Shown here one piece after another: positions 7,378-16,617 of a DNA stretch of 16,892 nucleotides. The translations under genes were made by a program, and so were the position numbers. How positions within the stretch are numbered: position 1 is the stretch's first letter; each line of letters starts with the position of its first letter. Location of the stretch: positions 1-16,892 of the forward strand of contig JAKLLP010000010.1 of assembly GCA_023150055.1 (NCBI GenBank). Reading direction: 5' to 3'. This DNA comes from Gammaproteobacteria bacterium (GTDB lineage: Bacteria > Pseudomonadota > Gammaproteobacteria > Steroidobacterales > GCA-2729495). The notes beneath the pieces were generated by a model that saw only the letters and a list, made by a program, of their open reading frames with translations, had not been told where the DNA came from and made no database searches.

Positions 7378-7462
7378 GCCCAGGTGGCGGAATTGGTAGA
7401 CGCGCTGGTTTCAGGTACCAGTGGAGCGATCCGTGGAGGTTCGAGTCCTCTCCTGGGCACCA
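7378..7462 (+). tRNA. tRNA-Leu (anticodon CAG)
   Basis: This 85-base class II tRNA decodes CUG leucine codons. The acceptor stem GCCCAGG (7378-7384) pairs with CCTGGGC (7452-7458), followed by the encoded ACCA end. The D-arm reads GGCGGAATTGGTAGACGC. The anticodon stem CTGGT/ACCAG encloses the loop TTCAGGT, giving CAG. A long variable arm (TGGAGCGATCCGT) and the T-loop TTCGAGT follow. It is the only plus-strand gene in the window: divergent from rnr and tail-to-tail with the lipoprotein gene. A Leu tRNA between rnr and purA is also known in Pseudomonas aeruginosa. No clear terminator with a T-tract is seen in the 70 bases downstream. Confidence 0.98.
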
Positions 7463-7532
7463 ACGAGCGACATGGGTCGCCGACGGCGCTGTCCTGTGCC
7501 TGCGCCTTAGCTGCTGCAGACAGGTCACGCCT

Positions 7533-8429
7533 TCAGCCGCTTTCCGCAATCCGACGCAGGTCCTCGGCGTACCCCCGGAATTTCTTCTGTGCCCTCCCCC
7601 GCTGGCGGGCATCGAGGCTGTCGAGCAGGGCTGCCATCATCGCCATTACCGTGGCGCGGTTGGCATCGACCTGTGCGCGGTAGTCCGCGGTGTCGAACTG
7701 GTTCGGGTCCAGCGCCATGTCCAGCAACGCATCCCCGAACGCCGGCGCTGGCGGAGGGTCCTGCAGAAGCGCGAGGAACCGGGCCTGCCAATGTCGTCGC
7801 CGCTCTAGCCATTGCTCGGATACGTCATGCATGCCGGCCAGCCGCTCCTGCAGAATCTGGCGCTGAGTCCCGGACAGCCGCCCCGTGAATCGCTCGGTAG
7901 CCCGAATGGCGCTGCGCAGTCGTCGCTTCTTTCGCTGCTCCGGCGTCGCCCCGCCGAAGTCTTCCCAGAGTTCGTCGTTGCTTTCCTCCAGGTTCACGCG
8001 TAACTGCTCGACCTGTTCGTCGCTGAGCGTTCGCAGCAAAGCGGCCGTGTCCGGCATCACGCGCCGCAGAAATTCGTCAGACAAAGCCATTATCTCGTTG
8101 AAATAAGCCTCGAGATCCGCAGCGCTCAACGGCCCTGCGACGTCGGACTCCAGCCGTTGCAGCAGGTCCACATAGAGCGGAATCTGGGTTTCGCGGTGCC
8201 AGTCCAGCGTCCGTTGCACGATGGACTGCAATTGCCGCTCCTGGTCATCGTCCAGGGTGACGATGCCGTTGACGTACCAGGAGACCACCCAGTCGAGGCG
8301 ATTGTAGACGAAGCCGGCCGTGCACCCGCTCGCGGTGACCGCCAGCAGCAGGAGCATTGCCCAGCGGCGCGGGCCGTAGACCTGCGGACTCGCTGGAGCA
8401 GCGACGGCGTACCCGCGGACAGTGGCCAT
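7533..8429 (-). CDS. DUF6279-family lipoprotein, function unknown
   Basis: This is a predicted 298-aa membrane lipoprotein. The N-terminus has the basic residues RR at about 21-22, a hydrophobic stretch AMLLLLAVTASG and a candidate lipidated Cys at 36. The mature part opens with FVYNRLDWVVSWYVNGIVTL, typical of the DUF6279 proteins of gammaproteobacteria. The rest is helical and charged, with a repeated pattern of Arg- and Glu-rich helices (LERRRHWQARFLALL, DSLDARQRGRAQKKFRGYA) and no cysteine or enzyme motif. A reading frame extends upstream to 8606 inside purA. The ATG at 8429 is chosen because it starts a signal peptide, has a GAGG Shine-Dalgarno and lies 14 bases after the purA stop. It occupies the place where E. 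coli has nsrR. Function is unknown. Confidence 0.85.
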   Translation of the reverse strand: MATVRGYAVAAPASPQVYGPRRWAMLLLLAVTASGCTAGFVYNRLDWVVSWYVNGIVTLDDDQERQLQSIVQRTLDWHRETQIPLYVDLLQRLESDVAGPLSAADLEAYFNEIMALSDEFLRRVMPDTAALLRTLSDEQVEQLRVNLEESNDELWEDFGGATPEQRKKRRLRSAIRATERFTGRLSGTQRQILQERLAGMHDVSEQWLERRRHWQARFLALLQDPPPAPAFGDALLDMALDPNQFDTADYRAQVDANRATVMAMMAALLDSLDARQRGRAQKKFRGYAEDLRRIAESG

Positions 8430-8443
8430 CGTCTGTTGCCTCG

Positions 8444-9754
<1,311 letters not shown>

Positions 9755-9795
9755 TCAATTCACGCCCTGAGCCGGTCCGGCTGCCCCGACCGGCC

Positions 9796-9993
9796 TTACC
9801 CGGCACCGCGAACGACCAGCAGCATGACAATGCCGGCTATCATCATAGCCAGTCCGAACATGCGCAGTTGGCCGTCATTCAGTCTTTTGAGGAGTTCGAG
9901 GCTTCTGCGCCACCCGCCCGGACTTGCGAAAGGCATCAGCCCCTCGATGACCAGGTACAGCGCCAGCCCCGCGAAGAAATCGCTCCATTGCAT
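9796..9993 (-). CDS. DUF2065 (YjeT-like) small membrane protein
   Basis: This 65-aa protein has two hydrophobic segments, at about residues 5-20 (DFFAGLALYLVIEGLM) and 44-62 (MFGLAMMIAGIVMLLVV). They are joined by a short basic stretch with the family landmark PGGWRRSLELL. Members of this family sit between hflC and purA in E. coli (yjeT) and Pseudomonas, and the function is unknown. The ATG at 9993 follows the hflC stop by 39 bases. Location and sequence pattern agree well with the family. Confidence 0.92.
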   Translation of the reverse strand: MQWSDFFAGLALYLVIEGLMPFASPGGWRRSLELLKRLNDGQLRMFGLAMMIAGIVMLLVVRGAG

Positions 9994-10032
9994 GCGGCGA
10001 ACCCGCTCCGAGCACCGACCGGATGACCGTGC

Positions 10033-10902
10033 TCAGGGCTTGCCGTCGGCCTGGTTGAGGTACCGGAAAAAGTCGCTGCTGGAATCGATCACGATGAGGT
10101 CATTCGGCTTGCCCAGCGACTGCCGATAGGCGGCGATACTGCGGTAGAACGTGAAAAAGCCCGGGTTCTTGCCAAAGGCCTGCGCGTAGATATCGGCCGC
10201 CACCGCATCGCCCTCACCGCGTATCTTCTGGGAGTCCCTGTAAGCCGTGGCTACGATCACCGTGCGCTGCCGGTCCGCATCGGCGCGTATCTGCTCTGCC
10301 ACCTCTGCGCCCTGCGCTCGCAGCTCGGACGCCGTCCGCGCCCGCTCCTGGCGCATGCGGTTGAAAACCGACTCGCTCACGTCATCGGAGAACTCTATCC
10401 GCTTCACGCGCACGTCCACGATCTGGATGCCGAGCTTGCCAGCGTCCTCGCGAGCGGCGGCAAGCATCACGTCAAGCAACTCCTGACGCTCCGCCGCGAC
10501 CACCTGGGGCACGGTACGCTTCGCGAACTCCGCGCGGATACCGTCCTTCATGATTTCCAGCAGTCGTTGCGCGGCCAACGGCTCACTGCCGCCGCTCGCG
10601 CGATAGAACTGCCCTACGTCCGTAATTCGCCACTTGACGTAAAAATCCACCAGCAGGTTCTTCTTTTCAGCGGTGAGGAACTGCTCCTGGGGATTGTTCA
10701 GCGTCAGAATCTGCCGTGGGAACCTCCGCACGTTGTTGATGATGGGAATCATCAGGTGCAGGCCAGGCTCGTACTCGGTCGACACGATCTCGCCGAAGCG
10801 GAATTTCACCGCCAACTCCCGCTCATCGACGGTAAACAGCGACATGAAGGCCGCCGCAACCACAAGCGCGACGACCGCAAGCAAACCGGGGCGAAGTTTC
10901 AT
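10033..10902 (-). CDS. hflC: HflC, FtsH protease modulator subunit
   Basis: HflC is an SPFH/prohibitin-family inner-membrane protein that forms a periplasmic cage with HflK around the FtsH protease and limits its action on membrane substrates. The 289-aa product has one N-terminal membrane anchor (about residues 5-23, PGLLAVVALVVAAAFMSLF), then the SPFH domain starting VDERELAVKFRFGEI. Landmarks are PGLHLMIPIINNVRRFPRQ, VKWRITDVGQFY, VDVRVKRIEFSDDV and the long helical region FNRMRQERARTASELRAQGAE. The C-terminus FFRYL is typical. The length is shorter than in E. coli (334) but complete. Its ATG shares one base with the hflK stop (TGATG), showing translational coupling. Confidence 0.96.
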   Translation of the reverse strand: MKLRPGLLAVVALVVAAAFMSLFTVDERELAVKFRFGEIVSTEYEPGLHLMIPIINNVRRFPRQILTLNNPQEQFLTAEKKNLLVDFYVKWRITDVGQFYRASGGSEPLAAQRLLEIMKDGIRAEFAKRTVPQVVAAERQELLDVMLAAAREDAGKLGIQIVDVRVKRIEFSDDVSESVFNRMRQERARTASELRAQGAEVAEQIRADADRQRTVIVATAYRDSQKIRGEGDAVAADIYAQAFGKNPGFFTFYRSIAAYRQSLGKPNDLIVIDSSSDFFRYLNQADGKP

Positions 10903-12062
10903 CAGCGTGCCCCCCTGGTCCTGAGGTCTTCCCGCACACGAGCCGAGCCGCCGCTCTCCGGCGGTTCGGCATCCTGCGAGCCGGAGGTTTCCATGGGGCG
11001 TGGGCTGTCGCTGCCGACTGCATCGGCAGGCAGGAGGCCACGGTTCTCCAGAATCTTGTCGACCGGCAGATAAACGAGATTGCCACCGCTCTTGGCGTCC
11101 AGCAGCACCTTGTTGGATCGACTCATCACGTCCTCCACGGCCTCGATGTAGAGCCGCTCCCGCGTCACCGCGGGTGCGCGCTCGTACTCCTTCAGGAGCG
11201 ACACGAACCGGGCGGCCTCGCCTTGCGCATCGGCGATCACGCGAGCCTTGTACGCTTCGCCATCGGCAAGGCGGCGCGCGGCTTCACCCCGAGCCCTGGG
11301 CAGGACATCGTTCGCATAGGCCTGCGCCTCGAACGCCAGACGCTCGCGATCCTCTCGCGCCTTGATCGCATCCTGCACGGCGGCATCCACCTGCTGGGGA
11401 AAATTCACGTCCTGCAGATTGACTTTGGTGACACGGATGCCCGCCCCGTAATCGTCGAGCATCCTCTGGATCAGCACCTCGGTATCCAGCGCGATCTCCG
11501 CACGCCCCTCACCGAGGGCGAAGTCCATCTTGCTCCGGCCGATCACCTCGCGGATAGCGCTTTCGCTGACATCCGAGATGGTGCCCGCCGGATCACGGAT
11601 ATTGAAAAGATACTTGACCGGGTCCGCCTTCTGGTACTGGACCACCAGGTCGACGTCGACGATGTTCTCGTCAGCCGTCAGCATGCGAGTCTGTTTGTTG
11701 AACGGGCTGATCTCGTTGACGTTCACGAGTTCCACCCGCTCCAGCGGCCAGGGCAGGTGCCAGCGCAGCCCTGGCTGCGATAAGCCGGTGAACTTACCGA
11801 AACGCAACACGACGCCCTGCTCCGCATCGTCCACCCGGTACAGCCCGGTCAGCAGCCAGCCGACGACGATGAGTATCGCGAGACCGGTAAGACCCGAGCC
11901 GCTGGGGCTGGGCACTGGCGTGCCGCCGCGTCCGCCACGGAAAAAACCCGTGAGCTTGCGCTGCAGATCCCGCACGATCTTGTCGAGATCCGGTGGCCCC
12001 TGGCGGTCCCCGCCACCGCGGTCCCAGGGGTTACGGCCGTTGCCTGATTCGTTCCACGCCAT
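10902..12062 (-). CDS. hflK: HflK, FtsH protease modulator subunit
   Basis: HflK is the partner of HflC in the inner-membrane complex that regulates FtsH. The 386-aa product starts MAWNESGNGRNPWDRGGG and continues GPPDLDKIVRDLQRKL, the usual Gly-rich cytoplasmic N-terminus. A membrane segment lies at about residues 58-74 (GLAILIVVGWLLTGLY). The SPFH domain follows (VVLRFGKFTGLSQPGLRWHLPWPLE in part, NVNEISPF, LTADENIVDVDLVVQY). Helices rich in Ala, Glu and Arg come next (DAIKAREDRERLAFEAQAYA). The last 50 residues or so are Pro-, Ser- and Arg-rich. The ATG at 12062 is preferred over an in-frame GTG at 12071 because the MAWN start is conserved. No strong Shine-Dalgarno is seen. It lies 36 bases after hflX. 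Confidence 0.96.
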   Translation of the reverse strand: MAWNESGNGRNPWDRGGGDRQGPPDLDKIVRDLQRKLTGFFRGGRGGTPVPSPSGSGLTGLAILIVVGWLLTGLYRVDDAEQGVVLRFGKFTGLSQPGLRWHLPWPLERVELVNVNEISPFNKQTRMLTADENIVDVDLVVQYQKADPVKYLFNIRDPAGTISDVSESAIREVIGRSKMDFALGEGRAEIALDTEVLIQRMLDDYGAGIRVTKVNLQDVNFPQQVDAAVQDAIKAREDRERLAFEAQAYANDVLPRARGEAARRLADGEAYKARVIADAQGEAARFVSLLKEYERAPAVTRERLYIEAVEDVMSRSNKVLLDAKSGGNLVYLPVDKILENRGLLPADAVGSDSPRPMETSGSQDAEPPESGGSARVREDLRTRGAR

Positions 12063-12098
12063 GTCGTACACTCTGACCCCGAAGGCCGCTTCAGGCCT

Positions 12099-13400
12099 TC
12101 ATCCGTTTCCAAGCCGACGGTCTGCCGTCGACACCATCAAGTCAATGCCGTGGCTTCGTTGCAGATTCTCGAACTGCGCACGATCCATTTCCACGTCGAT
12201 CTCGCAGCCGCCGTCGTCGAGGGGATGCTCCCCCCGGACACCGCCGCACCGATAAATCAACGAGCGCAGCCGGGCCTGCGCTACAGTCAGCCGAACCAAG
12301 CCGCGAACCATGTCGCGATGCAGATACTCGGCGATGCAGTCGAGCAGCAAGCCGACGCCGGCGCCGGTTGCAGCGGACAACCAGACGCGCACGGGCAGGC
12401 CATTATCGCTGCGGTCCACACGCGGCGTCGTCTGCAGTATATCAGCCTTGTTATAAACGCGAATCACGGGCGAGGCGCCGGCACCAATTTCTGCAAGCAC
12501 CTTCTCGACCTGCTCGATGCGCTCCACGTGCGAGCTGTCGGCCGCATCGACCACGTGCAGCAGCAGGCGCGCTTCCCGGGTCTCCTCGAGGGTCGAGCGG
12601 AATGCCGCAATGAGCTCATGGGGCAATTCGCGCACGAAGCCGACCGTGTCGGCCAGCACGATGCGGCGCCCGTCGGGAAGATCGAGCGCGCGCAGCGTCG
12701 GATCGAGAGTGGCGAACAGCTGATCTGCGACGACAGCACCGGCATCGGTGAGGCGGTTGAACAAGGTGGACTTGCCGGCGTTGGTATAGCCGACCAGGGA
12801 GACTACCGGCACTTCCTGCCGGCGACGCTGCCGGCGGGAGAGATCGCGATGGCGGGCAAAGCGTTGCAGCCGCGATTGCAACTGGCGGATCCGCCGCGCG
12901 AGCAGCCGCCGGTCGGTCTCGAGCTGCGTCTCGCCCGGACCGCGCAGCCCGATACCGCCTTTCTGCCGTTCCAGGTGCGACCAGCCCCGCACGAGGCGGG
13001 TCGACAGGTGTTCGAGCTGGGCCAGCTCCACCTGCAGCTTGCCCTCGAAACTGCGCGCGCGCTGGGCGAAGATGTCGAGGATCAGGCCCGAGCGGTCGAC
13101 GACACGCAGCCCGAGTTCCTTTTCGAGATTGCGCTCCTGCGCCGCCGAGAGGTGATGATCGACCAGGACGAGTTCCGCGTGGGTCGCGCCGGCCAGCGCC
13201 TTGAGTTCGCCGAGCTTGCCGGCGCCGATGAGAAAGCGTGGATTGACCCTGCGCAACGGCGCCGGGAGCTGGCCCACGACCTGCGCGCCAGCCGACCGGG
13301 CGAGCGCCCCGAACTCCTCTGCATCTTCCGGTGCCGGCGCCCTGCCTGGGCCGACATGAACCAGCACGGCCCGCTCGCCGTGCTCGGGGCGTTCGAACAA
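12099..13400 (-). CDS. hflX: Ribosome-associated GTPase HflX
   Basis: HflX is a GTPase that splits or rescues stalled 70S ribosomes under stress. The 433-aa product has the HflX N-terminal domain (IGAGKLGELKAL, VLVDHHLSAAQERNLEKEL, VVDRSGLILDIFAQRA), the signature GGIGLRGPGETQLETDRR (about 148-165) and a long helix. The G domain follows: G1 VGYTNAGKST (203-212), G3 ADTVGF (250-255) and G4 NKAD (317-320). The start is uncertain. TTG at 13400 aligns with the usual Met but has no Shine-Dalgarno, and the frame stays open back to the hfq stop with a CTG there and no ATG or GTG. The protein may therefore have a short N-terminal extension or depend on coupling with hfq. Gene order hfq-hflX-hflK-hflC is standard. 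Confidence 0.94.
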   Translation of the reverse strand: MFERPEHGERAVLVHVGPGRAPAPEDAEEFGALARSAGAQVVGQLPAPLRRVNPRFLIGAGKLGELKALAGATHAELVLVDHHLSAAQERNLEKELGLRVVDRSGLILDIFAQRARSFEGKLQVELAQLEHLSTRLVRGWSHLERQKGGIGLRGPGETQLETDRRLLARRIRQLQSRLQRFARHRDLSRRQRRRQEVPVVSLVGYTNAGKSTLFNRLTDAGAVVADQLFATLDPTLRALDLPDGRRIVLADTVGFVRELPHELIAAFRSTLEETREARLLLHVVDAADSSHVERIEQVEKVLAEIGAGASPVIRVYNKADILQTTPRVDRSDNGLPVRVWLSAATGAGVGLLLDCIAEYLHRDMVRGLVRLTVAQARLRSLIYRCGGVRGEHPLDDGGCEIDVEMDRAQFENLQRSHGIDLMVSTADRRLGNG

Positions 13401-13477
13401 ATTGCTGCTGCCCGATGTGACCGCGGCCCGTTGTCCGGGCGCGACCCGCTGCTCGGGTGCTGGTAGATCCGTGGAGG

Positions 13478-13717
13478 TCAGTTACCTTCCTCTTCGTCTC
13501 CGGGCCCGAGACGCACGTTGCGCGCCGGGACCACGGTGGAGATCGCGTGCTTGTAGACCATCTGGCTGACACTGTTCTTGAGCAGCACGACGAACTGGTC
13601 GAATGACTCGATCGTGCCCTGCAGCTTGATACCGTTCACCAGATAAATCGATACCGGAACCTTTTCCTTGCGCAAGGCGTTGAGGAACGGATCCTGCAGA
13701 ATCTGCCCCTTGGACAT
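13478..13717 (-). CDS. hfq: RNA chaperone Hfq
   Basis: Hfq is a hexameric Sm-like protein that binds small RNAs and mRNAs and promotes their pairing. From the ATG at 13717 the product is 79 aa: [19 protein letters not shown], the Sm1 motif ([20 protein letters not shown] with proximal-face Gln8 and Phe/Asp landmarks) and the Sm2 motif [10 protein letters not shown] (about 55-64). A short acidic tail GPGDEEEGN follows. The C-terminus is shorter than in E. coli (102 aa), as in Pseudomonas (82 aa). The start has a GGGAG Shine-Dalgarno 6 bases upstream. The frame is also open upstream to an ATG at 13804 that overlaps the miaA stop (ATGA) and would add 29 Lys/Glu/Gln-rich residues. I consider the short form more likely. 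Confidence 0.97.
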   Translation of the reverse strand: MSKGQILQDPFLNALRKEKVPVSIYLVNGIKLQGTIESFDQFVVLLKNSVSQMVYKHAISTVVPARNVRLGPGDEEEGN

Positions 13718-13723
13718 TCTGGT

Positions 13724-13746
13724 CTCCCGTTGTTGTTCTTGTTTTT
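13724..13746 (-). promoter_or_regulatory. A-R-N repeat and Shine-Dalgarno of hfq, candidate autoregulatory site
   Basis: On the coding strand six A-R-N triplets follow one another without a gap (AAA AAC AAG AAC AAC AAC, 13746-13729). They run straight into the Shine-Dalgarno GGGAG (13728-13724), with the ATG 6 bases on. The distal face of an Hfq hexamer has six A-R-N pockets, and E. coli Hfq is known to repress its own mRNA by binding the 5' leader. Binding here would cover the ribosome site. The repeat is seen; the regulation is inferred. Confidence 0.6.
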
Positions 13747-13800
13747 CCGCCTTGTCCGTCTTTTCGGCAGGCGCAGTCTTGGAAGGAAGAGAGAGTCTGC

Positions 13801-14817
13801 TCATACCCCGTGTTCCCGGCATTCTGAAGGCGCCCCCATCATATTGCATCGCAGGGCCCGGCGCGACACCCCGGATGCTTCCAGGAAACGGACTATCCGC
13901 TCCGGGGCCCCTGTGTCGGGCACCGACACCCGCAGATCCGACTCCTCGGCGCGCATCCAGGTGAGCTGCCGCTTGGCCAGCCGGCGGGTCGCCACTGCTG
14001 CCCGCCTTTCAGCCTCGGCAAGATCGCAGTCGCCGTCGAGGTACTGCCAGAGCTGACGATAGCCGACCGCGCGGATCGCCGGACGGTCGGCCGACATCTG
14101 CGGCAAGGCGTGCAGCACCCGGACCTCCTCGATGAAGCCCTCCCGCAACATGCGCTGCAGCCGCCGGTCGAGGCGCTCGTAGAGCGCTGCGCGCTCGGAC
14201 GGCCACAGCGCGATTCGCAGGAAACGCCCACCCTCCGCCGCCTCGGCCTCTGCCTGCAGCGCCGAGATCGGCTGCCCTGTCAGCCTGTACACCTCGAGGG
14301 CACGCTCGATGCGCTGCCGATCACCCGGCGCGATGCGCCCGGCCGCAAAGGGATCGACCTCGGCAAGCTGCTCGTGCATCGCGGTCCAGCCTGCCTGCTG
14401 CGCTTCGCTCGCAATTTGCGCGCGGACAGCCGGGTCCGCCGCCGGCATTGCCGCAAGCCCACGTTGCAGGGCGCGGAAATAAAGCAGCGTACCGCCGACC
14501 AGCAACGGCAGCCGGCCACGCGCACGAATCGTGGCAATCAACCGCAGCGCGTCCTGGCGGAATTCTCCCGCTGAATACCCTTCCCAGGGATCTCGAATGT
14601 CGATCAGGTGATGGGGCACCGCGCCGCGTTGCGACGGTGTCGGCTTCGCCGTGCCGACATCCATCCGCCGGTAGACCAGCGCCGAATCGACGCTGATGAT
14701 CTCCACAGGCAAGGCCTCGGCCAGTCGCATCGCCAGTTCTGTCTTGCCGGTACCGGTCGGGCCGAAAAGGCAGACGGCTGGCAGGTGCGCGCGCCGGGTC
14801 TGCGGCTCAGCGTCCAC
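13801..14817 (-). CDS. miaA: tRNA dimethylallyltransferase MiaA
   Basis: MiaA transfers the isopentenyl group of dimethylallyl diphosphate to N6 of A37 in tRNAs that read codons beginning with U. The product of about 338 aa has the P-loop GPTGTGKT (19-26), the motif [19 protein letters not shown] with the catalytic Asp, [35 protein letters not shown] and the later [12 protein letters not shown]. The frame is open much further upstream, antisense-free but inside mutL. I take the GTG at 14817, which overlaps the mutL stop by 11 bases and leaves a normal N-terminus. No Shine-Dalgarno is visible, so coupling with mutL translation is likely. The last codons form an ATGA overlap with the extended hfq frame. 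Confidence 0.94.
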   Translation of the reverse strand: MDAEPQTRRAHLPAVCLFGPTGTGKTELAMRLAEALPVEIISVDSALVYRRMDVGTAKPTPSQRGAVPHHLIDIRDPWEGYSAGEFRQDALRLIATIRARGRLPLLVGGTLLYFRALQRGLAAMPAADPAVRAQIASEAQQAGWTAMHEQLAEVDPFAAGRIAPGDRQRIERALEVYRLTGQPISALQAEAEAAEGGRFLRIALWPSERAALYERLDRRLQRMLREGFIEEVRVLHALPQMSADRPAIRAVGYRQLWQYLDGDCDLAEAERRAAVATRRLAKRQLTWMRAEESDLRVSVPDTGAPERIVRFLEASGVSRRALRCNMMGAPSECREHGV

Positions 14818-16564
14818 GCAGAAAAAGTCCGTCCAGTTGCTGCAAAGACAGCTGGGCCCAGGTCGGGCGGCCATGGCTGCACTGGTCGGCCTTGTCGGTC
14901 GCCTCCATCGCACGCAGCAGCGCATCCATTTCCGCAACCGTGAGCGACCGCCTGGCGCGGACCGCAGCGTGACAGGCGGCGCTTGCGAGCACCACATCGA
15001 CGAGCTGTTCGACGCGGCGGCTGGAACCGTGCTCGACGACATCGGCGAGGATGTCGCGCACCAGTTGTGCCACATCGCCGCCCTCGAGGGCGGCCGGCAC
15101 GGCCCGCACCACGATGCTGTCAGCGCCGACCCGATCCACGACCAGGCCGACCTGCGCGAGCGTCGGCGCAATCTCCTCGGCGAGCCCGGCCTGCGCTTCG
15201 CCGAGGCGCACGCTTTGCGGCAGCAGCAGCGGCTGAGCGGCAACCCCGCCCGCCCTGACCTGTTGCTTCATGCGTTCGTAGATCACGCGCTCATGCGCGG
15301 CATGCGCATCCACGATGACGAGTCCCTCGCTGTTCTGCGCGAGGATGAACACTCCGTGCAGCTGCGCCAGGGCGTGACCGAGCGGATACTGCCCGGACCC
15401 GGCCACAAACCCGTCGCCTGCGGGCTGCGCACCATGCAGCGCCTCGTAGCCGGCAAGCGCCTCCCGCACGTTACCGGCGGAAACAGGAAACATCTCGGCC
15501 AGGCGCCACGCAGCTTCGGGAGCAGGACGCGCTTCGACCGGCGCCGCTGCATCACCCACGGCACCGGGCCGGGTCGCCTGCAACGCGGACTCGACTGCAC
15601 GCCGGATTGCGTCATGCACACCGCCCGGTTCACGAAAGCGCACCTCCTGCTTCGCCGGATGGGCATTGACATCGACGGCGGCCGGGTCGATGTCGAGGTA
15701 GAGCAGGTAGGCCGGGAAACGTCCATGGTAGAGCACATCCTGGTAGGCCAGTCGCACCGCGTTCGCCAGCAGCCGATCGCGTATCGCCCGGCCGTTCAGG
15801 AAGAAGTGCTGCATGTCGGCCTGGCTGCGCGAGAACGTGGGGCGGGCGATCCAGCCGCACAGGCGCAGCCCGGGGGCTTCACGTTCCACGTACAGGGCCT
15901 GGGCGATGAACTCCTCGCCTGCGATGCTTGCGACCCGCTGCTCTTGCTCCTCGCGACTGGCCGCCGCAGCCAGATCGAAGATGGTCCGGCGGTTGTGCGC
16001 GAACCGAAAAGCGGTCGAAAAGCGGCTCAGCGCAAGCCGCTCGACGACGCCCTGCAGGTGCTGAAACTCGGTCCGCTCCGAGCGCAGGAAACGGCGCCGT
16101 GCCGGGGTATTGAAGAAGATGTCTCTGATTTCCAGCGTGGTTCCGACCGGGTGCGCGGCAGGCGCGACCGGCTCGAGCTCGCCGCCGTCGCTGGCAATCG
16201 ACCAGGCCCCGCCTGAGTGGGCAGTGCGCGAGGTGAGGCGCAGGCGGGACACGGAGGCGATACTCGGCAAGGCTTCGCCGCGGAATCCCAGCGAGGCGAT
16301 CCTCGCGAGGTCGTCGAGGCTCTCGATCTTGCTGGTTGCATGGCGCGCCAGGGCGAGCGCCAGCTCCTGGCGCTCGATCCCGATGCCGTCGTCGCGTACC
16401 CGGACGAGGCGCGTGCCGCCCGCCTCGATCTCGATGTCGATGCGCCGGGCCCCGGCATCCAGGCTGTTCTCCACCAGCTCCTTGACGACCGAGGCAGGTC
16501 GCTCGACCACCTCGCCGGCAGCGATCTGGTTGACGAGGTGCGGCGGCAACTCGCGAATGGGCAT
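14807..16564 (-). CDS. mutL: DNA mismatch repair protein MutL (endonuclease type)
   Basis: MutL couples MutS mismatch recognition to strand removal. The 585-aa product starts MPIRELPPHLVNQIAAGEVV. It has the GHKL ATPase motifs VENSLDAG (31-38, Glu32), DDGIGI (58-63) and GFRGEAL (93-99), then the transducer region ending VDVNAHPAKQEVRF (298-310). A Pro/Ala-rich linker spans about 328-395. The C-terminal domain carries DAHAAHERVIYE (419-430), which matches the metal-dependent nick-making motif DQHA-x2-E-x4-E except for Ala at the second place. It also has ACHAAVRAR (530-538) and CSHGRPTW (562-569). E. coli MutL lacks this endonuclease site; Pseudomonas MutL has it. A MutH-independent pathway is therefore inferred. 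The ATG at 16564 fits the family but no Shine-Dalgarno precedes it. Confidence 0.97.
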   Translation of the reverse strand: MPIRELPPHLVNQIAAGEVVERPASVVKELVENSLDAGARRIDIEIEAGGTRLVRVRDDGIGIERQELALALARHATSKIESLDDLARIASLGFRGEALPSIASVSRLRLTSRTAHSGGAWSIASDGGELEPVAPAAHPVGTTLEIRDIFFNTPARRRFLRSERTEFQHLQGVVERLALSRFSTAFRFAHNRRTIFDLAAAASREEQEQRVASIAGEEFIAQALYVEREAPGLRLCGWIARPTFSRSQADMQHFFLNGRAIRDRLLANAVRLAYQDVLYHGRFPAYLLYLDIDPAAVDVNAHPAKQEVRFREPGGVHDAIRRAVESALQATRPGAVGDAAAPVEARPAPEAAWRLAEMFPVSAGNVREALAGYEALHGAQPAGDGFVAGSGQYPLGHALAQLHGVFILAQNSEGLVIVDAHAAHERVIYERMKQQVRAGGVAAQPLLLPQSVRLGEAQAGLAEEIAPTLAQVGLVVDRVGADSIVVRAVPAALEGGDVAQLVRDILADVVEHGSSRRVEQLVDVVLASAACHAAVRARRSLTVAEMDALLRAMEATDKADQCSHGRPTWAQLSLQQLDGLFLRGR

Positions 16565-16617
16565 GGAGGAATGGTTTCAGATGACCGCGTGGCTGTCATG
16601 GCCGGGTCGGGACATGC

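Noticed and set aside
7485..7506. Terminator GGCGC/GCGCC after the tRNA
   Set aside because: The stem is only 5 bp with a 12-base loop and no T-tract follows.
12150..13466. 438-codon plus-strand open frame opposite hflX
   Set aside because: Antisense shadow of an intact, clearly recognised GTPase gene.
14696..16216. 506-codon plus-strand open frame opposite mutL and miaA
   Set aside because: It is antisense to intact mutL over its whole MutL part and shows no family resemblance; long antisense frames are common in GC-rich coding DNA.
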